The position numbers and the translations under genes are program-made. Below, piece after piece: positions 1 through 5,948 of a stretch of 9,653 nucleotides of DNA. The notes beneath the pieces were generated by a model that saw only the letters and a list, made by a program, of their open reading frames with translations, did no database searches and was not told where the DNA came from. Origin of the DNA: Methylacidiphilum caldifontis (GTDB lineage: Bacteria; Verrucomicrobiota; Verrucomicrobiia; Methylacidiphilales; CAMAQI01); the NCBI GenBank assembly GCA_945860255.1, contig CAMAQI010000078.1, positions 1-9,653 of the forward strand. Reading direction: 5' to 3'. Each line of letters opens with the position of its first letter. The first letter of the stretch is position 1.

Positions 1-111
1 AAGGATTTTCAAAAAACGATCGACCTTCTCCTCAGGGGGTTCGGCTTCGCCTCTCCCGGAATCAACCTCGGAGTCTCATTTCTAATTCATAAAAAGGGGG
101 AGGAGTTCTGA
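1..111 (+). CDS. possible 3' end of an unidentified gene (partial)
   Basis: Frame 1 is open from the window edge to a TGA at 109-111, giving 36 codons. The peptide ends in the polar tail HKKGEEF, and the codons (ATC, GAC, CTC, TTC, GGC) resemble those of the confirmed genes. A large hairpin (134-191) follows the stop, as expected for a gene end. I do not recognise the peptide. The other two plus frames are also open for over 80 bases, so the open length alone is weak evidence. An alternative is a minus-strand gene starting at a TTG (12-10) encoding MKIL, with a GAGGAGAAGG Shine-Dalgarno-like stretch at 33-24, leaving the window at base 1. Confidence 0.25.
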   Translation, partial: KDFQKTIDLLLRGFGFASPGINLGVSFLIHKKGEEF

Positions 112-219
112 CCCCAAGAGCGTAAGCGATCGATCCCTGTTTTTAAAAAGAGATCGAAAGCTCGTTTTCGAGAGCTTTTTAAAAATAGGGAAGAGGCACG
201 ACAGAGCCGTGGTCAGAAC
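105..219. repeat. nested inverted repeat with a 58-base core hairpin
   Basis: The core arms are TTTTTAAAAAG (140-150) and CTTTTTAAAAA (175-185). They extend outward by T138-A187, CCC 135-137 with GGG 188-190, and T134-A191. Inside, after a 3 x 3 internal loop, TCGAAA (154-159) pairs with TTTCGA (166-171) around a 6-base loop. An outer 9-bp perfect arm, GTTCTGACC (105-113) with GGTCAGAAC (211-219), encloses the whole structure. The octamer GGGGGAGG flanks it as a direct repeat (96-103 and 222-229). It could be a bidirectional terminator for a gene ending at 111, or the relic of a small palindromic mobile element. Confidence 0.6.
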
Positions 220-449
220 GAGGGGGAGGTGGGCATTTAACTTCGTGTCGTTGCGCCTTCGTGTGAGACAATTTTTTTTGAAAGTTAGCCCCATGATAAA
301 GACTCTTAAGTTGACGCCTATGCGAACCTATTTCGGGGTTACTCTGTGGTAAAAATTGTGTTTTGCTTGTTCTCCGTGGTTAAATGGATTGCCGATTTTA
401 GGCGAAATGGCCTTTGGGACAATGGTGGTATTAAAAATGCTTTATTGGG
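112..449. other. gene-free stretch with degenerate short repeats
   Basis: No convincing gene lies here. Beyond the inverted repeat, CTTCGTGT occurs twice with a 16-base period (241-248 and 257-264) and is followed by GTGAGAC. Two similar motifs, TCTGTGGTAAAA (343-354) and TCCGTGGTTAAA (373-384), lie 30 bases apart. These resemble low-complexity intergenic motifs that I recall as dispersed in many environmental bacterial genomes. A TTGACG at 311-316 resembles a -35 box, but no -10 box sits at the proper distance, so I do not call a promoter. Confidence 0.5.
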
Positions 450-452
450 GTG

Positions 453-1220
453 ATGACGCAGAGGTGGAAACTCTTATTTTTAATTTTGAATGGAGCTTTA
501 ATGGCCCCCCTTCTCTCCGCCTCTTATTCCTCTCGAAATCAGCCCAAAGTTCTTCAAGAGCCTCCCGCTTCTATAAAAGCCTCTGAAACAAAGTCTTCAA
601 AAAAAATGAAGGCAGAGGAGCTTAAGCGGATCGAGATGGAAAAAGTACAAAGGGAATCTCAAGAGGCACTCCGTCGCTTTTATCGAAATGCGGGGGAAGA
701 GGAGGTCTTTATCCCCGATTGGCAGGGGAATGGGGAGTGGGTATCGGTCTCTCGAGGGGAGGCGGGAGGGCGTGGATTGAAGGCTGGGGAGATTCAGGAG
801 ATCTTAAATCTCTTTTCACAATCACGCGAGTTTAAGCCCTCGACATCGGGGGTCAGTCGACTTGCTGCCATTACCAGTTATTGGAAAATTGGCAGCAATA
901 CCGATCACTGGACTCGACGCGGGCAATCCAGCACCGGGGTAAGTTTGAGGCAAGGGATTGTGGCGGTCGATCCGACGATTATTCCTTATGGAAGTATGGT
1001 GATTATCGAGGGAGTTCCCGGAGCCTTTATCGCCGCCGATTGTGGAAGTCATGTCTCACAACGAGTCGCCGTCAAAAAAACGGCACGAACGGCCAAGGAA
1101 AAAGAGGCCGTCGTGATTGATGTCTATTTTGTCAGAGAAAAAGAGGGACGGGCCTTTGATTCGGCTCTTCCTAAATTTGTGAAGATTCATTATTTTACGC
1201 CGCAGAGCCGGAATTCCTAA
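453..1220 (+). CDS. secreted 3D-domain protein (MltA-type fold), cell-wall associated
   Basis: This is a 255-residue protein with an N-terminal signal peptide: basic residues up to K6, a hydrophobic core from L7 to about L21, and a likely cleavage after A23 (LSA-S). A charged, helix-prone linker follows (about 48-78). The C-terminal half (about 138-247) matches the 3D domain, named for three conserved aspartates, seen here at D173 (AVDP), D196 (AADCG) and D223 (VIDVYF). The WTRRGQSSTGVSLRQG stretch (153-168) fits the family's S/T-G-x-x-L-x-x-G turn. 3D domains share the double-psi barrel of MltA lytic transglycosylases, so a role in peptidoglycan cleavage outside the cytoplasm is inferred. 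The start is ATG 453; a GTG at 450 is in frame. An ATG at 501 has a better ribosome-binding site (TGGAG 491-495), but starting there would remove the signal peptide. Confidence 0.8.
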   Translation: MTQRWKLLFLILNGALMAPLLSASYSSRNQPKVLQEPPASIKASETKSSKKMKAEELKRIEMEKVQRESQEALRRFYRNAGEEEVFIPDWQGNGEWVSVSRGEAGGRGLKAGEIQEILNLFSQSREFKPSTSGVSRLAAITSYWKIGSNTDHWTRRGQSSTGVSLRQGIVAVDPTIIPYGSMVIIEGVPGAFIAADCGSHVSQRVAVKKTARTAKEKEAVVIDVYFVREKEGRAFDSALPKFVKIHYFTPQSRNS

Positions 1221-1257
1221 GAGAATTCTTGCCCTTTCACGATTGGTCTTTAGACGA

Positions 1258-1262
1258 GAGGA
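1258..1262 (+). promoter_or_regulatory. ribosome binding site deciding the uup start
   Basis: GAGGA sits four bases before ATG 1267. This favours 1267 over the upstream in-frame TTG at 1243, which would add eight residues (MVFRREDL) before the strongly family-like MPLIQLSEVTLRYG. Confidence 0.6.
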
Positions 1263-1266
1263 TCTC

Positions 1267-3090
1267 ATGCCCCTTATTCAACTTTCAGAAGTCACTCTCC
1301 GTTACGGAGTCGCACCGTTGCTCGATAAAGCCGATTTTCAAGTCGAGCCTGGCGAAAGGGTCTGTCTCGTCGGCCGAAATGGTGCCGGAAAATCAAGTCT
1401 GATGCGTCTCATTATGGGGGATGAGGTTCCCAATGCGGGTGAGGTGATTCGCCCTCCAGGAACGCATATTACCCGACTCGATCAGGAGGTCCCAGAGAAT
1501 CTTTTCGGTGCGGTGCATGAGGTGATCAGAACGGGGGTTCGCCCAAATCATCATATGGAGGATTGGGAAATTGATGTGATGATCGATGAAATGATCGAAG
1601 AGATGAAACTCCCTCATGACGAGGAGTTTTCCTCACTCTCAGGAGGACTCAAAAGACGCGTCCTTCTCGCCCGCGCTCTTGCGGGAAAGCCGGATCTGAT
1701 TCTCCTGGATGAGCCGACCAATCATCTCGATCTTGAATCGATCCTCTGGCTGGAAAACTTTCTCCTCGTCCATCCGGTCACTCTTTTCTTCGTCACCCAT
1801 GATCGTGCCTTTTTACGTAAATTGGCGACCCGCATTGTGGAAATCGATCGCGGAAAGCTCAAAAGCTGGGCCTGCACCTATGACGAATTCCTCGAACGTC
1901 GCGCCGCGGATCTCAATGCTGAAAGTAAACAGTGGGCCGCTCTCGATAAAAAATTGGCCCAAGAGGAGGCTTGGCTTCGTCAAGGAGTCAAGGCCCGTCG
2001 AACCCGCAATGAAGGGCGTGTCCGTGAGCTGGAGAAGCTCCGCATCGAACGCGGGGAACGCCGCAACCGTCAAGGGGTGGTTAAGCTCGATATCCAAACG
2101 GGAACCAGCTCCGGTCATCAGGTGATCGATACGAAAGCGATTAGTTTCTCCTACGACGATAAACCGATCATTCAGAATCTTTCGACCACAATTTGGCGTG
2201 GGGATAAAATCGGGATCATTGGGCCGAACGGAGGGGGAAAAACGACTCTCCTTAAATTGTTGCTCGGCCAAATGGAACCGACGACTGGAACCGTTAAACT
2301 CGGAACCAATCTTCAAGTCGTTTACCTCGATCAACTCCGTGGACAGATCGATGACAATAAAACCTTGGCTGAAAATGTTGCAGGCAGTGCGGAGAGCGTC
2401 AATTTTCAAGGCCGTGCGCGCCATATCCATAGTTATCTCCAAGATTTCTTGTTCCGCTCCGATCAAGTACGGATGCCCGCCAAAAGACTTTCCGGTGGAG
2501 AGCGTAATCGTCTCCTCCTGGCTCGTCTTTTCTTGCAACCGGCCAATCTCCTTGTTCTCGATGAACCAACCAATGATCTCGATGCAGAAACCTTAGAACT
2601 TCTCGAAGAGTTGCTCTTGGACTACTCCGGAACTCTTCTGCTTGTTTCCCACGATCGAGCCTTTTTGGATCACGTGGTGACCGGCACCTTGATTTTTGAA
2701 GGCGAGGGAAAAGTCACTGAATTTAACGGCGGCTACGAAGATTGGATGACCTACAAAACCAAAATGGCCAAGCTCGCTTTAGAGAAAGTAACTCCATCGG
2801 TCGAAGTGATCGAGGCTCCTGCCACAGTCCCTGCCGCTGTAAAAGGGGAGAAGCCGAAGAAGATGTTGAATCGCGAAAAGAAGGAGCTGGAGGTACTTCC
2901 GTTAATCATCGAAAAACTGGAAACGGAACACAAAACTCTTTCCGAAAAAATCTGGGACCCGGAGCTCCATCAAAAAGAGCCCGAAACCATTGTTGCGTTA
3001 AAAAAACGGTTAGCAGAAATTGAGAGCGAAACCGACAAGAGCTATACCCGCTGGCATGAGCTCGAGGCGATTCAGAAATCGACCCTATAA
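1267..3090 (+). CDS. uup: ABC-F family ATPase, Uup type
   Basis: This is a 607-residue soluble protein with two ABC ATPase domains in one chain and no membrane segments. Domain 1 has Walker A G36-S43 (GRNGAGKS), signature LSGG 124-127, Walker B with D148 E149 in LLDEPTNHLD, and switch histidine H178. Domain 2 has Walker A G319-T326 (GPNGGGKT), LSGGE 408-412, D432 E433 in VLDEPTND, and H462. A charged linker (about 215-275) separates the domains. The C-terminus (about 525-600) is a coiled-coil hairpin containing IEKLE, DPELHQKEP and RWHELEAI, the tail typical of Uup (E. coli Uup is 635 aa). ABC-F proteins act on the ribosome; Uup has been linked to precise excision of transposons and to ribosome-associated functions. 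The gene begins 46 bases after the 3D-protein gene and may share its transcript. A 241-codon antisense open frame inside it is a shadow. Confidence 0.93.
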   Translation: MPLIQLSEVTLRYGVAPLLDKADFQVEPGERVCLVGRNGAGKSSLMRLIMGDEVPNAGEVIRPPGTHITRLDQEVPENLFGAVHEVIRTGVRPNHHMEDWEIDVMIDEMIEEMKLPHDEEFSSLSGGLKRRVLLARALAGKPDLILLDEPTNHLDLESILWLENFLLVHPVTLFFVTHDRAFLRKLATRIVEIDRGKLKSWACTYDEFLERRAADLNAESKQWAALDKKLAQEEAWLRQGVKARRTRNEGRVRELEKLRIERGERRNRQGVVKLDIQTGTSSGHQVIDTKAISFSYDDKPIIQNLSTTIWRGDKIGIIGPNGGGKTTLLKLLLGQMEPTTGTVKLGTNLQVVYLDQLRGQIDDNKTLAENVAGSAESVNFQGRARHIHSYLQDFLFRSDQVRMPAKRLSGGERNRLLLARLFLQPANLLVLDEPTNDLDAETLELLEELLLDYSGTLLLVSHDRAFLDHVVTGTLIFEGEGKVTEFNGGYEDWMTYKTKMAKLALEKVTPSVEVIEAPATVPAAVKGEKPKKMLNREKKELEVLPLIIEKLETEHKTLSEKIWDPELHQKEPETIVALKKRLAEIESETDKSYTRWHELEAIQKSTL

Positions 3091-3117
3091 TCCCATCCTT
3101 TCATCAAAAGTGAGAGG

Positions 3118-3166
3118 GGCAGTGGCCCACTGCCATCCCCATCCCCCGAGGCACAGAGCCTGTGCC
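3118..3166. repeat. two REP-like hairpins in tandem
   Basis: GGCAGTG (3118-3124) pairs with CACTGCC (3128-3134) around a 3-base loop. GGCACAG (3150-3156) pairs with CTGTGCC (3160-3166), also around a 3-base loop. Both stems are 7 bp, start with GGCA and end with TGCC, and they are spaced 32 bases apart. Neither is followed directly by a T run, so they are not simple terminators. The shape fits REP-type palindromes, which RAYT transposases (compare the fragment at 9410-9653) are known to recognise. That link is an inference. Confidence 0.5.
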
Positions 3167-3365
3167 CCTCCAGGTTTTATGACCTATTTTGCTTTCCCAC
3201 AAAATGTTGTTCACCCTTTGAGTGAGGGCGAATGGAGAGGGAAAAGAGGCTTCAACTGCCGAATCTGGGATCAAAAAACAAAATCATTTGCCTTTTCGGG
3301 CGAAGCCTTGGACAACTTTGCGTGAAAATTTTTTAAATTATTTTTTACAAAATTTAAGTTAAAGC

Positions 3366-3400
3366 AAAAAGGCGTCTCTGCTTCCACAGAGACGCCTTTT
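3366..3400. terminator. bidirectional rho-independent terminator (uup / glnA)
   Basis: GGCGTCTCTG (3371-3380) pairs perfectly with CAGAGACGCC (3387-3396) around the loop CTTCCA. The stem is extended by an A run on the left (3366-3370) and TTTT on the right (3397-3400), so both strands have a U tract after the stem. It lies 25 bases beyond the glnA stop and serves the convergent uup transcript as well. Confidence 0.9.
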
Positions 3401-3424
3401 CTAAAAGAAGCTTGGAGTCAAATC

Positions 3425-4447
3425 TTATTTGACAGGAACTTCTGAGATCGTCTTCAAAATGCGGCTCGCAATTTGATACGGATCTCCTTGGGAGTTCGGA
3501 CGACGATCTTCTAAATATCCTTTATAGCCGTTGTTCACAAAGCTATGAGGGACACGGATCGAGGCGCCACGATCAGCGATTCCATAGGAAAACTTATCAA
3601 TCGATTGAGTTTCATGGAGTCCTGTTAAGCGGAGATGATTATCCGGTCCGTAAACCGCAATATGTTCATCGATATTCTTAGCGAATTGAGCCATGAGTTT
3701 TTCAAAGTATTCTTTTCCACCGGATTCACGGAGGATCTTTGTCGAAAAGTTTGCATGCATTCCCGAGCCGTTCCAATCGACATCTTTGCCGAGCGGTTTG
3801 CAATGGAAGTTCACATCAACTTCATATTTTTCACAAAGACGAAGGAGCAGGTAACGAGCAATCCAGACGTCATCCGCAGCTTTACGGGATCCTTTTCCGA
3901 AGATTTGGAATTCCCATTGGCCTTTAGCCACTTCTGCATTGATCCCTTCATGGTTCACTCCGCAATCGAGACAGAGGTCCAAATGCTCTTCGACAATTTG
4001 TCGCGCGATACTGCCGACGTTCTTATATCCAACGCCGGTATAATATTCGCCTTGGGGATAAGGGAAGCCAGATTCAGGAAATCCAAGGGGACGACCATCT
4101 TGGTAAAGGAAATACTCTTGTTCAAAGCCAAACCATGCATCGGGATCATCTAAAATCGTTGCACGTCCATTGCTTGCATGAGGAGTTTTTCCATCGGGCA
4201 TCATGACTTCGCACATGACAAGAACGCCATTAATACGAGTGGAGTCAGGATAAACGGCGACAGGTTTCAAAACGCAATCAGAGCTGCGTCCTTCCGCTTG
4301 TCGGGTGGAACTTCCGTCGAAACCCCAAAGAGGGAGTTCTTCGAGCTTAGGAAAGCTGCTATATTCTTTAAGTTGAGTTTTGCTACGGAGGTTAGGGACT
4401 GGGGTATAACCATCCAGCCAGACGTATTCGAGCTTGTATTTAGCCAT
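3425..4447 (-). CDS. glnA: glutamine synthetase, beta-grasp GSII-like
   Basis: Cytoplasmic enzyme that makes glutamine from glutamate, ammonia and ATP. The 340-residue length is that of short GSII-type enzymes, not the roughly 470-residue GSI. The beta-grasp N-terminus carries the signature LWGFDGSSTRQAEG (40-53). The catalytic domain shows metal ligands E109 and E111 in FGFEQEY, GINAEVAKGQWEFQ (168-181), FHCKPLG followed by WNGSGMHANFS (214-235), the substrate loop NHLRLTGLHET (270-280) and GIADRGASIRVP (289-300). No GSI-type adenylylation loop is present, so regulation probably does not go through a tyrosine-adenylylating enzyme. The start is ATG 4447; there is no strong Shine-Dalgarno. The leader contains a hairpin and an upstream dyad that could carry regulation. 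The P-II gene glnB lies 2.4 kb away on the same strand, separated by four plus-strand genes. Confidence 0.95.
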   Translation of the reverse strand: MAKYKLEYVWLDGYTPVPNLRSKTQLKEYSSFPKLEELPLWGFDGSSTRQAEGRSSDCVLKPVAVYPDSTRINGVLVMCEVMMPDGKTPHASNGRATILDDPDAWFGFEQEYFLYQDGRPLGFPESGFPYPQGEYYTGVGYKNVGSIARQIVEEHLDLCLDCGVNHEGINAEVAKGQWEFQIFGKGSRKAADDVWIARYLLLRLCEKYEVDVNFHCKPLGKDVDWNGSGMHANFSTKILRESGGKEYFEKLMAQFAKNIDEHIAVYGPDNHLRLTGLHETQSIDKFSYGIADRGASIRVPHSFVNNGYKGYLEDRRPNSQGDPYQIASRILKTISEVPVK

Positions 4448-4484
4448 AATCGGATTTTTCTCTGGGTTAAAGTTGATCGATCAT

Positions 4485-4510
4485 CGTCTCGCTGTTTTCA
4501 CGACGAGACG
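4485..4510 (-). promoter_or_regulatory. hairpin in the glnA leader
   Basis: CGTCTCG (4485-4491) pairs with CGAGACG (4504-4510) around a 12-base loop, ending 38 bases before the glnA start on the minus strand. It would form in the 5' untranslated mRNA. I compared it from memory with the cyanobacterial glutamine-riboswitch glnA motif and see no match, so its role is unknown. Confidence 0.45.
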
Positions 4511-4520
4511 GCTTCAAAAA

Positions 4521-4544
4521 GGGAGATAATGACCATTATCCCCT
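4521..4544. promoter_or_regulatory. dyad upstream of glnA, possible operator
   Basis: GATAAT (4525-4530) and ATTATC (4535-4540) are inverted around GACC. After one mismatch, GG (4522-4523) pairs with CC (4542-4543). On the minus strand, GATAAT also resembles a -10 box, but the upstream hexamer (TTTTAG at 17 bp) is a poor -35. The arm pattern fits a dimeric regulator site overlapping a glnA promoter. Confidence 0.4.
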
Positions 4545-4591
4545 CTTCTTGTTACGGCTAAAAAGTAAGCACGATTGATGCCAAAAATCCA

Positions 4592-4645
4592 GAGATATCT
4601 CATCGCTCGCATAAATCGGTCAAAGACCGAAACCAAGGATATCTC
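4592..4645. repeat. nested inverted repeat upstream of the toxin-antitoxin promoter
   Basis: The outer arms GAGATATC (4592-4599) and GATATCTC (4638-4645) enclose an inner perfect hairpin, TCGGTC (4616-4621) with GACCGA (4625-4630) around the loop AAA. The left arm is itself part of the 10-bp palindrome GAGATATCTC (4592-4601). No T run follows, so a terminator is unlikely. A protein-binding or recombination site is possible. Confidence 0.45.
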
Positions 4646-4707
4646 CCCCATCAGCCCCACAGTCCATCAGCCGATTAGCCTTTCTTTCGCTGCGTCGACC
4701 CCGCTGA

Positions 4708-4746
4708 CTTGACTTGTACGTCAAGATATCCTATATTGTACGTCAT
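4708..4746. promoter_or_regulatory. operator repeats overlapping the toxin-antitoxin promoter
   Basis: TTGTACGTCA occurs twice as a perfect 10-base direct repeat (4714-4723 and 4736-4745), offset by 22 bases, about two helical turns. The first copy is also part of an 18-base palindrome, CTTGAC (4708-4713) with GTCAAG (4720-4725). The copies cover the -35/spacer region and the -10/start region. This is the layout expected for repression by a ribbon-helix-helix antitoxin or its toxin complex. Confidence 0.65.
4709..4737 (+). promoter_or_regulatory. sigma-70 promoter of the toxin-antitoxin operon
   Basis: The -35 box TTGACT (4709-4714) and -10 box TATATT (4732-4737) are separated by exactly 17 bases, close to consensus. 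The expected transcription start, about 4743-4746, coincides with the antitoxin ATG at 4745. The mRNA is therefore predicted to be leaderless or nearly so, and no Shine-Dalgarno sequence is present. Confidence 0.8.
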
Positions 4747-4981
4747 GCAGACGAAACTCACTCTTCGCCTTGACGATCAATTAATCTTTCAAGCAAAGCA
4801 GGTCGCTGAAATCCGTGGTAAATCAGTCTCCCAGATGGTCGCTGACTACTTCCAATCTCTGACCTCAAAATCAAGCAAACAACCCCTCCCCACCCTGACC
4901 CGATCTCTCAAAGGGGTTTTACGCGGTAAAAAAGTATCGATATCTGATTATCAGGCTCATCTTGAGAAAAAACATCGATGA
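4745..4981 (+). CDS. ribbon-helix-helix antitoxin, DUF6364/VapB-like
   Basis: A 78-residue antitoxin. The N-terminus TKLTLRLDDQLI (3-14) is the beta strand and first turn of a ribbon-helix-helix DNA-binding fold. It continues with helices around 13-24 and 28-40 (RGKSVSQMVADYF), as in the DUF6364 family and related VapB proteins. The C-terminal part (about 42-78), rich in Lys and Ser, would wrap and inhibit the toxin. The ATG at 4745 is chosen because an upstream TTG at 4709 lies inside the -35 box and would add residues unlike the family. The stop overlaps the toxin start by four bases (ATGA), implying translational coupling. Autoregulation through the promoter repeats is inferred. Confidence 0.85.
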   Translation: MQTKLTLRLDDQLIFQAKQVAEIRGKSVSQMVADYFQSLTSKSSKQPLPTLTRSLKGVLRGKKVSISDYQAHLEKKHR

Positions 4982-5382
4982 AAATTTTGCTCGATACGAA
5001 TGTCGTGCTCGATCTTCTCTTGGAGCGAGAACCCCATCTCTCTGCCGTTGAACGAATATTTACGTTAATCGAAGAAGAAGCCCATCAAGGATTTCTCTGC
5101 GCGACAACGATCACGACGTTAGATTATTTACTCACTCGAAATCTTTCCCGCAAAGAGTCGCGACAAACTCTCTCTCGACTCTTACGCCTCTTTGAAGTTG
5201 CTCCGGTCAATGGTACCGTCATTGATCGTGCCCTCTCCTCCCCCATGACCGATTTTGAGGATGCGGTCATTGATCAATCGGCGGTTCTCTGTGGCGCAAA
5301 AGCGATCATTACCCGAAATGGAAAAGATTTTCTTAAAAGCATTACCCCCACCTTCGATCCTCAAAAATTCTTAAATCAATAA
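4978..5382 (+). CDS. vapC: VapC-like PIN-domain toxin (putative RNase)
   Basis: A 134-residue PIN-domain protein, the usual toxin size. It begins MKILLDTNVVLDLLLER with acidic D6 and D12 in the first strand. It carries TITTLDYLL (44-52), MTDFEDAVIDQSAV (90-103) with D92, E94 and D95, and the final acidic residue D117 in the characteristic ITRNGKDF (111-118). This layout matches the PIN_3 subgroup. PIN toxins are Mg2+-dependent endoribonucleases that often cut tRNA or rRNA; the target here cannot be read from sequence. All catalytic acidic positions appear present, so the toxin looks intact and would need its antitoxin, encoded immediately upstream with an ATGA overlap. Confidence 0.88.
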   Translation: MKILLDTNVVLDLLLEREPHLSAVERIFTLIEEEAHQGFLCATTITTLDYLLTRNLSRKESRQTLSRLLRLFEVAPVNGTVIDRALSSPMTDFEDAVIDQSAVLCGAKAIITRNGKDFLKSITPTFDPQKFLNQ

Positions 5383-5453
5383 TTCCTTTTCGTGAAGATT
5401 CCAACCCTTGAAACCCAATTAAGAGAAGAAAAAATACAGTTTTATTTATCCCA

Positions 5454-5490
5454 ACAGCCTCGCTGTCCGATCACTCGGTCTTTATTTGTT
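5454..5490 (+). terminator. weak terminator after the toxin gene
   Basis: There are two small adjacent hairpins: ACAGC (5454-5458) with GCTGT (5462-5466), and CCGA (5467-5470) with TCGG (5475-5478). A T-rich run (5479-5490, TCTTTATTTGTT) follows. The stems are short, so termination may be partial. No good promoter is visible before the next gene at 5526, so some read-through into the kinase-like gene is possible. Confidence 0.4.
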
Positions 5491-5525
5491 CTTTAAAAAT
5501 TCGATTAATCTGTGATCTTTCCTTT

Positions 5526-5948
5526 ATGGAAGGAGTTAAAGACACTGCTCGCGCCTTAGTCCGCATCGACTATGGGGGACGTGTCCTGAAAACCTTTCGT
5601 GGTCACCAGGCGAAGGAACGATTTGAAAATGAGATCCTTGTTTTGCGCCACCTTGAAAAACAGGGCTGCTCTTTTGTCCCGAAGGTTCTTGAAACCGATC
5701 CTTCAAAACTACTGCTCATCACCACTTATTGTGGCAAACCGCTGGAGCGACTCAGTGAGACTCGATTGAAATCTCTTTTTTCTGATCTTGAGAGCTTTGG
5801 CGTTCGTCACGACGATCAGGCAATGCGTAATGTGACCTACTCCACCCAAGAGGGGCGTTTTTTCCTGATCGATTTTGAATTCGCAAGTCTCTTCAACGAT
5901 CCAAATCATCACCCTCCTGAAATGATGCCTCAGAAAGAGACCCCATGA
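5526..5948 (+). CDS. minimal protein-kinase-like protein
   Basis: A 140-residue protein, about half the size of a normal kinase domain, yet with recognisable key positions. These are a candidate beta-3 lysine K22 (RVLKTF), a candidate alpha-C glutamate E36 in FENEI, a catalytic-loop equivalent HDDQAMRN (95-102) with D97 and N102 at the usual +5 spacing, and a metal-binding D116 in LIDFE, replacing DFG. There is no glycine-rich loop and almost no C-lobe after the DFE segment. It resembles small RIO/lipopolysaccharide-kinase-like proteins more than Hanks-type kinases. Its stop overlaps the PP2C phosphatase start by four bases (ATGA), so the two are almost certainly co-expressed and may act on the same target; that pairing is an inference. 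The ATG at 5526 has no Shine-Dalgarno upstream. It could instead be a pseudokinase or a small-molecule kinase. Confidence 0.7.
   Translation: MEGVKDTARALVRIDYGGRVLKTFRGHQAKERFENEILVLRHLEKQGCSFVPKVLETDPSKLLLITTYCGKPLERLSETRLKSLFSDLESFGVRHDDQAMRNVTYSTQEGRFFLIDFEFASLFNDPNHHPPEMMPQKETP

Larger units (their letters stand above)
3091..3424. other. intergenic region between convergent uup and glnA
   Basis: No gene is supported here. The left part holds two adjacent GC-rich hairpins, and the right end holds the shared terminator. In between (3170-3365) lies sequence with no coding signal. It includes TTTGCGTGAAA (3320-3330), similar in flavour to the repeat motifs at 241-270, and an AT-rich run at 3330-3366. 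An open frame running on from within uup to 3325 is out of frame with that gene and has no family-like residues. Confidence 0.6.
4448..4744. other. control region between divergent glnA and the toxin-antitoxin operon
   Basis: No gene is present. The region holds five separate symmetric elements (listed individually) and the promoter of the antitoxin gene. There is also a 9-base direct repeat CCATCAGCC at 4648-4656 and 4664-4672 (16-base period). GATATC occurs three times, at 4594, 4638 and 4725. No sigma-54 type site (GG-N10-GC core) was evident upstream of glnA. Confidence 0.6.

Noticed and set aside
82..294. Minus-strand open frame of 70 codons
   Set aside because: It lies across the large inverted repeat, has no Shine-Dalgarno sequence, and its peptide (poly-basic, Leu/Ser rich) shows no domain pattern.
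1243..1266. TTG start for uup at 1243
   Set aside because: ATG 1267 has a good Shine-Dalgarno (GAGGA 1258-1262) and begins exactly where the family's first beta strand begins.
1813..2538. Minus-strand open frame of 241 codons opposite uup
   Set aside because: It is the antisense shadow of a strongly conserved ABC-F gene; its peptide has no recognisable motifs and follows the codon structure of the plus strand.
3020..3325. Plus-strand open frame of 101 codons overlapping the end of uup
   Set aside because: It starts in another frame inside uup, runs through the REP-like hairpins and has no domain-like sequence.
3635..4153. Plus-strand open frame of 172 codons opposite glnA
   Set aside because: Antisense shadow of the clear glutamine synthetase gene.
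4448..4560. Glutamine riboswitch in the glnA leader
   Set aside because: The hairpin and nearby bases do not show the conserved bases I remember for the glnA or downstream-peptide motifs.
4709..4744. TTG start for the antitoxin at 4709
   Set aside because: The codon is the -35 box itself; transcription would begin after it, and ATG 4745 gives the family-like N-terminus.
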